From assembly GCA_000697355.1 (NCBI GenBank), contig JNEN01000720.1, positions 1 to 64,000 of the forward strand: 64,000 bases of DNA, written 5' to 3'. The DNA comes from Syncephalastrum monosporum B8922. Taxonomy: Eukaryota > Mucoromycota > Mucoromycetes > Mucorales > Syncephalastraceae. Shown here in pieces: positions 37,452-47,595 of the stretch. Numbering within the stretch: the stretch's first letter is position 1; each line of letters opens with the position of its first letter. The translations under genes and the position numbers were made by a program. The notes under the pieces are model-generated. The model was not told the DNA's origin, made no database searches, and worked only from the letters and a program-made list of their open reading frames with translations.

Positions 37452-37960
37452 GTCTGGACGCGGTGTATCTGATCTACTTTGAATCTGTATTTAGTCAAAA
37501 AAACATACAATGGCTCAAGAACACAAGGTCTGCAGATACCCGGGGACAAGAGCGTCATGCGTGAACGTATCTCTATTGTGCACAAAGAGTGCCATATCGT
37601 TGGATTCGCTTTGCAGGGCTGAGGGGTTTCACCTTTTTCGGGATAGCAGTGAAAATTGGGCATTCTTCTGCTTTTAGTCTATTAGACGCCACGAAGGGCG
37701 ATCTTCCGCTGCAAACGCGGAGAATCAATTTGGACCGATGAGATTGGTTAAAATTACCTCTTGTGGCAAAAACGTGGATCCACCAAAGCGCTCATCAATG
37801 GGTCAGCAGGCTACTATAGCCACAGTAGCAGTGTATTCCACTGGTCCGTAGCACCTTCACATCTGCAAAATCCTCTTGGGAGATAGGTGCCGTATAAGTC
37901 GAAGTTGTGTACGTTATTCGACAAATCCAAGCGACATCCTGTGAAACCCAAAATAGGCGA

Positions 37961-37969
37961 TTATCTGAT
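37961..37969 (-). promoter_or_regulatory. Distal ATCAGATAA box upstream of ferric reductase
   Basis: A second exact ATCAGATAA in the gene's orientation, about 645 bp upstream of the ferric reductase ATG. It lies in otherwise non-coding DNA. Confidence 0.4.
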
Positions 37970-40900
37970 CGACGAAGGTGAAAAATTTGCTTTTCCATCG
38001 ATCATTGAACAATAAAATGATACATTATGTACGTTAAGATCTCACGTAGAACTCATAGGAAGAGGCACCTCAGCAGAAAATATGATACACATCTACCCCT
38101 GCTCAGATCCTTATGAGTTTTTGTTTCTGCTAATCATTATAATTAGTCACATAAAGAAGTATTATATACTTTGAGCAATATATTGCCTGAATTTGGAAGG
38201 TCACAAGGTTAAGACACTTCTTTGTTGCTCTCCGTTGCCACACTCTCACTGGGTTTAGAAAACTCGGGTGAAGAGGTGACACACACTGTACAACGTACCT
38301 AGCCTCCTGCTGGAACCAGGAAAAGCGTAATAAACTAGACTTTTACTACTAGATCGACAATTAGCAGTGCGGATATCCCTTTAGATAAGCTTGACTATCA
38401 GTGCACGATAAAATGGAGGCAGGTATACTAGTTTCATGAAAATAAAAGGAAGACTTAGCAAACACACCTCGTCCATACCTGGAACAGGACAGAGCGCTTT
38501 TCACCCCGGCAGCATTCCGTTGTGCCACTTGTCAAACCGGATCCCTCTCTCCGCCCTTCGACTGACGATCTCTAGAAAACCTTGTGACGACACCATGCTG
38601 GCTTCTTGGGCAAGACAGTATATGACACGTAGAGAAGGGAGTAAGTCATAACACCACGAAGAATCATACGAGACGCCACACAATTTTGCGCGCTTTTCCA
38701 CCCTGGTATTTTTAATCTGTATGATAGCAACGTCCCGAAAAAGAAAGTTTGCATGTCTATCCACCCGCGGATCGCGCCACGTATCCTGTCCAGCACCGCC
38801 GCCGGCATATGCTAAATCTCGGCTTGGCAGTTTGGGATGAACCCGCTTCTAAAACGTCAGAACATGCACATTGTATCATATTCCGATACGTAGAGCAAAT
38901 CTGTATAATATCTGCTGTTTGCTTATATGCTTAAAAGAGATTTAGGGTCTGATTACCAGGCCACTCGATCATTAATGTCGACACAAAGGTGGCTAGGCTG
39001 AATACGTAAAGATTGATTCCCTTGCGACTATGAAGTTTCCCAATAATATAATATCTTCATATATCATACCAGTTCCTGATCTAGTATCATGTCCTACAAT
39101 ACCTGAGCTCCAACAGGTCAGCCGGCAGGTTTTCTTCTTTTTTGACGTTCGGAGCAACCACAAAAAGGAAGTCGGAAGTGAGACGATTAAAAATCGAGCT
39201 AACTGCTTATTAAAGTGGTTGCAAAGGCGCGCATTCTCGGTGATGGATCTTTAATATTTTTTCCTCTTCGAATACGATCGATAAGAGGAGCATCTATATG
39301 ATGCTTTCTCTTCGAATAATAGCATATTACACTCATTCATACATCACCCCAGCTTGCCCCTGGATCACATCCAATGCTAAGTATAATAGATAATAGTTAG
39401 TATGGTTCTTTGGATTCTGTAACAGAAGGTCTGTAGTTATATTACCGTCCCTGTATGCAGTGCATGAGATCTTCCTGGATAACTCTTCAAAAAACGCCAA
39501 GTGTCCAGCGAATTCATGGTCCGGCTGTATACCTGTTCACAGGTTGATCGGCCGAAAATCAGATCGCACTCAAAAGTATGAGAAACTGTATGGCTACACA
39601 TGTCAGACACCATATGTGTTTTTATTGTAGAGGTAACATGCACGGACCCATACAATTCAAGTAACTTTTAGAAGACAGACACGCGTCCTTTTTCTTGGCG
39701 CTTCGACATGTGCAACAACGGCACATCTAAATAATTCTTTCTATTACCCAACCTGATAGTATGGAGGTGAAATAAGGATAGACAAAGATGAGCTTATTAG
39801 AAGTGCGTATATCAAGTATAGAGTGGTAAACATCGATAAGTCTCATGAATCTAATGTACACATAGCAAGGAGACAATCCCATTTATAATTATCCGTCGAT
39901 GCTACAAATTAGATCCAAGCATGTGCATTCGATGGTGCACAGGGCCTTTTTGTACCCTGTTTAGTGTAAATATTTCGAAGAATGATAAATAATCGTTATT
40001 TGCTAGATATTTCTTCGTGCTATGACCATCTGCTTTCATCAAAGGATTGAAGCGTTAATTTCTGGAAAAACTTCCATCATCTCTTCAGCCAATGTATACT
40101 TTAACAAAAAGATTCACTCTACTCAGCTATAAACTATATGGATGACTAACCATGACGGTCGAGTTACTGAGATAAGATATTAGGTATATACTGGGGAGGA
40201 TGGCCTGTGTGAGAATGTATAATGCGGGAAATCCCAGCTTTTCACTCCTGCTAGTCGCGCTGACACCGTATTCAAATGTAACAGATAACTATAGACATTT
40301 TGCACCACTGTTTAGCATATCCACTCTCCTTGTTTTATAGCTAAATAAGAAGAGTGAAGAATGTCTCATTGAAATAGTGATGGTTCCAAAATACAGTTCT
40401 ATCTTGGACATAACTTCGGAAATTTCAGATCCAAAGATGGCTGCTCAATTTGTTCGATACCTGTAAAAGCGATAAACTGTCACTATCTGTCCAGTGGGAG
40501 ATGTCGTCAATTACTCGATAGCTAGAATACAAAGGGAAGAGATAGGTCAAACTGGAGACTGCTAATGCCAGAATTCAGGTGTTCGATGGAAACGGGAATG
40601 TAACAATAATAAAATTGAGAATGGCTTCAGCTTATTAATGGCGAAATATGGCACAAAGAAATAGAATGGAGTCGGATTATCTGCTTTGGCCATTATTCTC
40701 GACAACTAGCCTATGAGATTTCGTACCAGAATCGCTTCTCGTGGATTACACTTCACTCTTTCTACGCACCTAAGCGATCGAGGCCGGGGTACTTGACGCG
40801 CGCGTAAGGCGTGCTAGCTCTCTCTGGGCATGTATATTCTTTCCTCTTATCGTCGACGTAGGTTATCGCGTTGTTTCTATAGACGTTTGGACAATGTTTC

Positions 40901-41002
40901 CTGGCTCCGTTCACGAAGAAAATTAGAATCTCTGATTGAGTGCGTGGTCGACGGGCGTAACTGTAAATAATTACTTGGGGTCATATTCACTATAAAAGCT
41001 GG

Positions 41003-42176
41003 TCAACGCGGCAGCAATTCGTACAACTGCTGAAGGTACCGCATGAAGATGTTTGGGTCGCTGATCTTGTAGCGGAAGCGGCCCAGCCGTTCCTCGGCCT
41101 GGATTATGCCTCCGTTTCCTTTCGCTTTCAGCATTTTTTTTGACAACTTTTTGTAAGCCGCGTCGATTAGTCTCTGTAGCGCCCATTTGCCGCATCTGGT
41201 GTGGGTCTTCATCATGAGCGTTGCTAAGTACCGGTCCCATACTTCGTACTTGTTCTGCTATGGGTGGTACTAAAATATCTTTTTTTTATTTCGATGTACT
41301 AGTGCCAGTACATTTTGTTATGAATGGTTCCTAACTAATTTAAAGCATTGTTGGTGTCTATATCATCTTCACAATCTTCATCTAAAGAAGTATAAAAAAA
41401 ATCTCTGTAATATTTTTTATGACATATTTCTTGTGTAGTATCTAATTCATCAGATACTATATGATGTAAATATATAAATATCTTTTGTTCTTGTTTAAAT
41501 ATTTGTAGTAGTACGGCGCCAGGCTAAAGTATGGTCGTTGCTGAACTACTTGATAGGCTTCTGGAATGAAGCAGTCATCAAGCTGTACGCCGGCAGCATT
41601 ACCACTCAGGTAGCGGCGCAAGGTTTCGATGTTGCGTCTTGTATCATGAATGGTGTCGCGCATTCTTTGACGGGACGGCTCTGAAAGCCTCTCCAGGTCG
41701 ATATGGTTCTGATATCTGCTGGCAGCTTCTTGAATATCCTTGGCCGGACGTCTTCGATATCTACGGCCGAGCTGAGGCAACTCTGGTAGGTCTTCCTACC
41801 TAGAGTAGGCCCATAGCGAGAGTTATAGACATGAGGACCGCTGGACAATGCTAGCTGGTTTTCATTTTGCGTCATCCGGAAGGTATCGCCATGCTTCAGT
41901 GACCAACTCTTTGATCATCTGCTGCAACAAAGTCCGTAGGTGCAACACTGGACGGCTAAGGGGCTGATTCTTCCACTGCTGCAAACTGGCTGCAAGTATA
42001 ACGCGCCAAGCGCTTAGCCTGTGGAATGCTTGGGCGTGTGACAGTGTTGTCTTCAAGCAGCGCGTATACAGAATAGTCCTTGAGGTTACGCTCGACACGT
42101 TCCGAGAGTGACATTTCGAAAGGCCACCTCCATTTCCTGGGCTAATTGTTGTCGTGCGTGAGCTTGATACAACCAA
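41003..42176 (-). pseudogene. Broken coding fragments, possible decayed gene
   Basis: Several minus-strand fragments in different frames look protein-like but do not join cleanly: 42114-41956 (begins MSLSERVERNLKDYSVYALL), a segment near 41960-41862 in another frame (LLQQMIKELVTEAWRYLPDD), 41780-41457 (AKDIQEAASRYQNHIDLERL), and 41215-41003 (WALQRLIDAAYKKLSKKMLK). Frame changes and stops separate them. Splicing could explain part of this (GT and AG pairs exist near 41812 and 41790), but no full model works. I do not recognise the family. It may be a mobile-element relic or a fast-evolving gene. It ends about 230 bp upstream of TIM17. Confidence 0.3.
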
Positions 42177-42403
42177 ACTGTCTCTTGTTTCCTAATTGGT
42201 AAGTTGCTGCTTGTCGGTGTTACTGCTAGGACTGCTGAGAGTGGACTGCTTCTTGTGCGAGCCTGAACGAAATTCCCCTCTTTCCCTCACAAAAAACAGC
42301 TGTCGAAACCACGGCCGTACGAGATCTCGAATAAACACCTCGACGAGATCCCTTCCCGACTGTTCACCTCAAACACAACTAGCTACATAAAAACAAGAAC
42401 AAA

Positions 42404-43017
42404 ATGGGTCACGGTTCCGCAGATCACTCCAGAGATCCCTGGTCAGTATCCTATTATTATTTTGGCATCCCCGGAAAAAAAAGTTTTATTCTAATATCCT
42501 CTGTTGTCGCTTGCAGCCCTTGGGTCATTCTGAGCGATTTAGGTGGTGCATTCGTCATGGGCGCCGTGGGTGGTGGTATCTGGCACTCGGTGAAGGGTGC
42601 AAAGAACTCGCCGAGGGTAATAATATAATATATGATGTCTGTCAACTGTCACCGGGACCGATTTACTGATGATTTCTTTCCTATTCTTTCGTAATCTAAT
42701 AGGGCGAACGTATGGTGGGCGCGGTATCAGCCATGAAGGCACGAGCACCCGTATTGGGCGGTAACTTCGCCGTGTGGGGTGGTCTTTTCTCGACCTTTGA
42801 CTGTGGCCTGAAGGGTATCCGACAGAAGGAAGACCCTTGGAACTCAATTTTGTCGGGTGCCATTACCGGTGGCGTGCTGGCCGCGCGTGGTGGTGCTAAG
42901 GCTGCGACTGTATCAGCCGTCGTCGGTGGTGGTCTCCTGGCCCTCATTGAGGGTATCGGTATTGCTATCTCCAGATGGACTGCTGAACAAAATAGACCCG
43001 TCATGCCTCAAGTATAA
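42404..43017 (+). CDS. TIM17: Mitochondrial import translocase subunit TIM17
   Basis: Core subunit of the TIM23 inner-membrane translocase, which brings presequence proteins into the matrix. Three exons: 42404-42441, 42517-42616, 42703-43017, about 150 aa, the usual length. Hallmarks: [18 protein letters not shown] at the N-terminus (the CPW is rebuilt across intron 1, donor GTCAGT), [10 protein letters not shown], then [20 protein letters not shown] and [13 protein letters not shown]. These are the glycine-zipper helices of the Tim17/22/23 family, four membrane spans. The acidic residue of the short N-terminus is kept. Assignment is firm. Confidence 0.96.
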
Positions 43018-43470
43018 CTCTTTTTTCTCTCTCTCTCTTTCTAATCATCATTCCGCACACACGCACGCACGCACTCTCACACACACAAACACATGTACCC
43101 CTCTCTTCACTTATTTTGTGTTTATAAAAGTTGACATACGTAGACTTACTCTGATATATTGCTTGTGAGGAACTCATACCGCTGTTTTGAGAATATGCTG
43201 AATGGACCTACTCCTTGGGACACGCCTCGATCAACCCTCAAAAGTCAACACGCCCTCTACTGGCTGTGATCATGGTTTTAGGGCCTTGGTGGCAGATGCT
43301 GAGACCTGCCATACTTGGGATCCTTTTCTCCGGACGTTGGGTTTTGTACACCCACTTGAGCCACATCAATTGTCAATACATAACTCAGATAACAGTCAAG
43401 CCTAACGATTTCGACTTCTACCTTCATGCATATAGTATATGGCCGTTTTATTTTATCTTATGCTTTTAGG
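43018..43470. other. Convergent 3' region with simple repeats
   Basis: Between the TIM17 and C2-protein stops, which converge. It contains a CT run (43025-43045) and CA/CGCA-type repeats (43056-43095). No gene seen. Confidence 0.55.
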
Positions 43471-44174
43471 TCAGTCGTCCTTTTCATCATCACTGCTATC
43501 GCTGCTGTCGCTGCTCGAGGAAGAATCATGATGGTGGCGGTGATGCTTTTCCTCTTCCTCTTCCTCTTCTTTATCCTCATCCTCATCCTTCTCCTTCTCT
43601 TCGCTCTCTTCCTCTTCCTCTTCCTCTTCATCCTCTTCCTTCTTCTCCTTCTCTTCATCTTCGTTCTCTTCGTTCTCTTCTTCTTCTTTTTCTTCGGCTT
43701 CTTCGATGGCACGAACTGCCTCTTCTTCCTCCTCTTTCTTCTCGTCATAATGTTCCTTGATCTCGTGGATAGCCCACGCGCCAAGCCCGATGGCGGCAGC
43801 ACCTGCTAACGCATAGCCACCGTATTTCTACCAAAAATAGAGCAGCAAGGATCCTCTTTAGTAAGGTGTATGCAGCGTCTTGGACTTCTTACCACCCAGC
43901 TCGGGACTTTCTTCTTCTCGCCATCTTCCGTTTCGATTTCCTGCTCCTCTTGAGAGTACGCGCCGCTTTCGGCTGAGACCATGCCACCTTCAGCGCCCTG
44001 AGGCGCAAAGGGCGGTGGCTGGCCCTCACCATAGTGGGTCGGCATAGGCTGATCGGGACCAAGGCTACTGAAGCTACGTTGCTGTTCTGGGTCGCCGTCT
44101 TTTTCAGGCGGAGGAGGATAGCCATAAGGACTGGCGCCGTAGGCTGGAGGCTCATCAGATTGACCCTGTACATA

Positions 44175-44217
<43 letters not shown>

Positions 44218-44852
44218 GTGTGTGTGTTTAGCCATTGAGTTGGGCGATAAGGTTCTGTTCCAGAGACAAGCTGAATGATACGTACCTGGAATGTCAGGTG
44301 GACCAAGGCTTGGCCAAGCGTCTCACCGCTCTGGCCGACAATGGATACCCATTCTTCAGCGCGACCTTCTTCAAACACGCTCTTGAGGTCGACTTGGCCA
44401 CCACCCAGGATACCAGGCCGTCTTGGGTCCTCATTCACAAGCTCGACGTAGAGGGTATCTACCTCCTCATTGGGTATATCACTAGTGTTCCATGTAAACA
44501 AAATAAGTCCGAGCTGCGTCATGGCCGACTGGAAGTGGAGGAGTCCTCAAAAAGATCGCCGCTTACCAACATAGTTGCTGGTTCCATTGTGGCTCGGGAC
44601 CTGGGTCCGACCGTGTACGCTTCTTATCATTCTGCTGAACGAAGCATCCAAGAAAAGTGCTGCACTCTATAGGATACATGTGATAGACATGAGTCTCTCA
44701 CATTACGCCAATGGTGCAGAATACATACCCGTAAGTCCCGCCTCGGAAAGCCCTCGAATGGTAACTATGTATACATTTGTATCTCGTACCTGCATACATC
44801 ATAACTGATATTCCAGCCTACCTGCAGTAACTAACAAGCGACCTTGCGGCAT
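43471..44852 (-). CDS. C2-domain protein with membrane segment and acidic tail
   Basis: Six exons join to about 330 aa: 44852-44822, 44764-44729, 44666-44567, 44481-44286, 44165-43893, 43827-43471. Residues 1-120 form a C2-like beta sandwich: MPQGRLLVTAVTIRGLSEAG, FVQQNDKKRTRS, EPQWNQQL, DTLYVELVNEDPRR, and a final VHLTFQ strand. It lacks the usual set of Ca-binding Asp residues in the first loop, so Ca-independent lipid or protein binding is likely. Next is a Pro/Tyr/Gly-rich linker, then a glycine-rich hydrophobic segment (YGGYALAGAAAIGLGAWAI), then about 90 residues of almost pure Glu/Asp/Lys, a KHHRHHH cluster and a Ser/Asp end. The first two introns were placed by C2 strand logic. Intron 4 holds a (GA)n tract. 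Cellular role unknown; membrane attachment is inferred. Confidence 0.7.
44178..44228. repeat. (GA)18 and (TG)n microsatellite
   Basis: About 18 GA units followed by a short TG run, within an intron of the C2-domain gene. On the transcribed strand it forms a (CT)n polypyrimidine tract near the acceptor. Confidence 0.95.
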
Positions 44853-45386
44853 ATTTTGTAGTGTTTATCAAAGGAGGGGAAAGAGAGAAAAGGGAAATCA
44901 CCCACAGGCCGGGGCTTATATATAGGTGCAATATATACTGTAAACACAAATGTTACAGGGACCTTTGCCAAGAGCTCTTCTGTTGCGCAAAAGGGAAAAA
45001 GCTACTGCCTCTCATGTAGGCACCGGGTACATGACATTCTGTGTTTCTTAACCTGTGACATATGTAGGGTCCGTTCATCCTTCCGTTTTACCCATTCTTT
45101 ACTGTATGTGTATATATACCGCAGTGTTTGGTTCACCAACCCCACACACCACACCCATCAGGGTATACAACGTAGCCGTCTTCTTGCTTTACGTAAGATA
45201 TCATTTATTGGAATATTTAACAGGGTGACAAGGAAATGGATACGGCTAGGGAGCACGTGCACCCTTAAGCGGGTAACGCGGTCCCACCCACCCAGAAGAC
45301 AAGAAGCGGCGATGTTGCGGGTATAAATAACCTTTCTAGAAACTGATCGAGGAACAAGTGGGATGAAGGGGGAATACAAGGTGGGG
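44853..45386. other. Intergenic: C2-gene promoter and F-box 3' end
   Basis: About 0.5 kb holding the TATA-like element of the C2 gene and the F-box terminator. A TATAAATA at 45321-45328 has no obvious gene. No coding frame supported. Confidence 0.5.
44915..44924 (-). promoter_or_regulatory. TATA box of the C2-domain gene
   Basis: TATATATAAG in the gene's orientation, about 65-70 bp upstream of its ATG (44852), a plausible TATA position. It supports the start chosen. Confidence 0.4.
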
Positions 45387-47198
45387 TTACACCACTCGGA
45401 CCGAGCTGAGAAAGAGTGCCTTGACCGAGTGACATTGAATCTCCACATAGCCTTCGTGCTCATCCTCGGATACGTCGTGGGGTTCGGTATTCGTAATGTC
45501 GGTTGCTCGACTGAGGTTCACCATCTTGTGTTCATAGCGGAAGTTGTCGCTCCGTATCAGCTCCTCGTGGGCGGCGATATGGAACCAGCGCGGCTGGTCT
45601 TGCTTTTGACACATGAGCTTAAAGAAGCGCGGGGGCGGCATGCCGTTTAGGCCGGTATAGTCAATGCGTAAGGTGTCAATGTTCTTCAGGCTCACCAAGG
45701 TGCGTTCATAGAGTCCCCACCGGTTCAGCCAACCTTCGGGTATGGAGTCGGCGTCGACAAGCGTGACATGGGCAAGGCGTGGGCACCGGGCTGCAACATA
45801 GGGCAGAACGTTATCGTAAAAGTCAACATTTTCGATACGCAGCTCCGTCAATGGGTGGTCGGAAGCGATGTCTGGATCCTCTGGCTCCTCACGGATGGCC
45901 TCGAGACGACACCACTCGATGGTAAGGGAGCGCAATTGGGAGGCATATTTTAGCAGGGTATCAACGGGAATGCTCTCCAGGCTTGTTTCAAAGGGCGAGC
46001 CGTGTAAGAGGGAGAGATGGAGGTGCGTAAGGTGGTGGAAGTGGGAGAGGATGCGCATGCCGGTCAACTTGCTGCCGCCCGGGCTGCCCAAGAGTGAAAG
46101 GGACTGCAGTTGGGATTGCTGCTTGGGACTCATGTGTTGCAGGTAGTCAAAACCGCCTCGCTTCAGATCGCCCACGGAAAGAGTTTGCAAGGGACGATGA
46201 AAGTCGCCGAGCATGTCCATGATACGATCATCGACATCGACGTTGATCAGTTGCAGCGAGGTCAGGTCAGGACAGCGCTTGAGGATGTGGAGTAGGGCGG
46301 TGTACGACATGGCCATGAAGCCTTCTTGATCGGCCGGGATTTGGCGTGCTTGATACCATTCGACGTCAAACTTGGCCGAGAGCTCGAGGGTGCGGAGAGA
46401 AGGGTATTTGGAGGCAATGTAGAAGAGGACAGACTCGTAGACAGGCTTCGTCATGAGGCAGGATTCGATGCGAAGCGTGGTGAGACGGCGGACGGGCCGC
46501 GGGTCCTCGGCAGTGAGTAGACCTGGCGACGGATCCTCGTTGCCACCCCAACCGGTGAGGGACGAGTCGAGGATGGCGAGTGAGACCAGCTGGGGCGAGG
46601 ACGCATGCCAGTCTTCAAAGTCGCGCAAGGAGACGGAATCAAAGGAAACGAGTTCGAGGCTGGCAAGGGCGGGGAGCGAACGCAATTGGTCGTAGAGCTG
46701 AGACGCGCAGACCTCGTTCATGCTGGAACCGACGACGGAGACGTGGGTCAGATCGAGCAGGCACGTCGGCTGCTTGAGGAGATAGCAGGCCGCGCTGTCC
46801 GGGATGCCTTCCAGGCGACGCAAGGTGTGCTTCTGCCACGCGGAGTAGTCTTCTCTGTCCAGGTAGTGGGCTGAGCCGTCCAGCTTGAGGCAGTAGAGGT
46901 TGGGGCAATACGCACTCAGCTGCTGCAGCGTGTACCGGTTGGCACTGACGCCGCCTTCCAAGGAGAGCTCGCGTACATGCAAGCCGAGTTTGATGCGGAT
47001 GGTGGATGGCTGAGACAGGGCGCGAAAGAAGAGATCAAACTGGCGAGGCCCGAGGATATCCACCCGGTGGTAGAGAAACGGCACAAGCAGCATGTACCAC
47101 GAGCGGCAGACGGTTTGGCAGAGGCATTGGGTTTTAATGGGTAAAAAGAGGGTGAGAATGTCTTGGAGGATTTCTAAGGGTATAGCTTGGAGAACCAT
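45387..47198 (-). CDS. F-box protein with leucine-rich repeats
   Basis: Intronless 603-aa reading frame, unusual among these intron-rich neighbours. The N-terminus is an F-box (IPLEILQDILTLFLPIKTQC to RSWYMLLVPFLYHRV, residues 6-45), which would bind Skp1 and place the protein in an SCF ubiquitin ligase. The remainder shows irregular leucine-rich repeats (for example LHVRELSLEGG, LTTLRIESC, LRTLELSAKF, LTSLQLINVDV, LTHLHLSLLHG, LTELRIENVDF) that would select the substrate. Start chosen at MVLQAIPLEI, directly before the F-box; a pyrimidine-rich leader lies upstream. Substrate unknown. F-box/LRR genes are often expanded in these fungi, so no orthologue is named. Confidence 0.88.
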   Translation of the reverse strand: MVLQAIPLEILQDILTLFLPIKTQCLCQTVCRSWYMLLVPFLYHRVDILGPRQFDLFFRALSQPSTIRIKLGLHVRELSLEGGVSANRYTLQQLSAYCPNLYCLKLDGSAHYLDREDYSAWQKHTLRRLEGIPDSAACYLLKQPTCLLDLTHVSVVGSSMNEVCASQLYDQLRSLPALASLELVSFDSVSLRDFEDWHASSPQLVSLAILDSSLTGWGGNEDPSPGLLTAEDPRPVRRLTTLRIESCLMTKPVYESVLFYIASKYPSLRTLELSAKFDVEWYQARQIPADQEGFMAMSYTALLHILKRCPDLTSLQLINVDVDDRIMDMLGDFHRPLQTLSVGDLKRGGFDYLQHMSPKQQSQLQSLSLLGSPGGSKLTGMRILSHFHHLTHLHLSLLHGSPFETSLESIPVDTLLKYASQLRSLTIEWCRLEAIREEPEDPDIASDHPLTELRIENVDFYDNVLPYVAARCPRLAHVTLVDADSIPEGWLNRWGLYERTLVSLKNIDTLRIDYTGLNGMPPPRFFKLMCQKQDQPRWFHIAAHEELIRSDNFRYEHKMVNLSRATDITNTEPHDVSEDEHEGYVEIQCHSVKALFLSSVRVV

Positions 47199-47595
47199 AC
47201 TCTTATCCCTCCTTTTTTATTATTAGTGTTGGAAAGAGAAGAAGAAGAATAATAATCCTGTCAATTGGGCAGCGCGAGCTCGCGCGCGCGTCTCTCTCTT
47301 ACGCTCTTCCTCTCTGTGTCTCTCACTCTCTACGCAGTCTGAAGCCCAAATTTATACACCACACACTCCCTCATACACTTTCTAGCTGTTGTCTTCTGTT
47401 TTATTATTATATTATTACTTTCTCTGCATATTTTCTCTTGCTCATTCTCACTCTCTCTCTCTTCTCTTTCTTTCACGCACAGCACGTCTCGTCTTTAGGC
47501 CGATCCTCTCTTTAGCGCGGCGTTCACTCGTGTACATTACTACTGCTCCCACCGATCCTTCCATCCATCCTCCAGTCTACACATATTTTTTGGGC
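47199..47595. other. Divergent promoter, F-box / SPT7
   Basis: About 0.4 kb, plus strand rich in CT runs (47290-47345, 47412-47480) preceding the SPT7 start. The open frame continues upstream of the SPT7 ATG to 47389, but that part is low-complexity and leader-like. Confidence 0.5.

Larger units (their letters stand above)
37317..41002. other. Gene-poor A/T-rich stretch
   Basis: About 3.7 kb with no coding frame over roughly 90 codons that I can support and no recognisable RNA gene. Its start is the ferric reductase promoter. The rest is A/T-rich and low in coding signal, unlike the remainder of the window. I looked for terminal repeats by eye and saw none; decayed transposon DNA is a reasonable guess because broken coding fragments follow. 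Confidence 0.5.

Noticed and set aside
37500..40970. tRNA, snoRNA or CRISPR-like arrays in the gene desert
   Set aside because: No tRNA B-box with matching A-box, no regularly spaced direct repeats, no paired C/D boxes seen by eye.
43806..44522. C2-gene start at the ATG 44522 (MTQLGLILFTW...)
   Set aside because: That N-terminus is intron sequence; the C2 strands WNQQL and DTLYVEL join properly only by splicing 44567 to 44481, and exons further upstream supply the first strands.
47389..47595. Longer SPT7 N-terminus starting MSSVLLLYYYF
   Set aside because: Low-complexity pyrimidine leader; not conserved-looking, and [12 protein letters not shown] is a better start.
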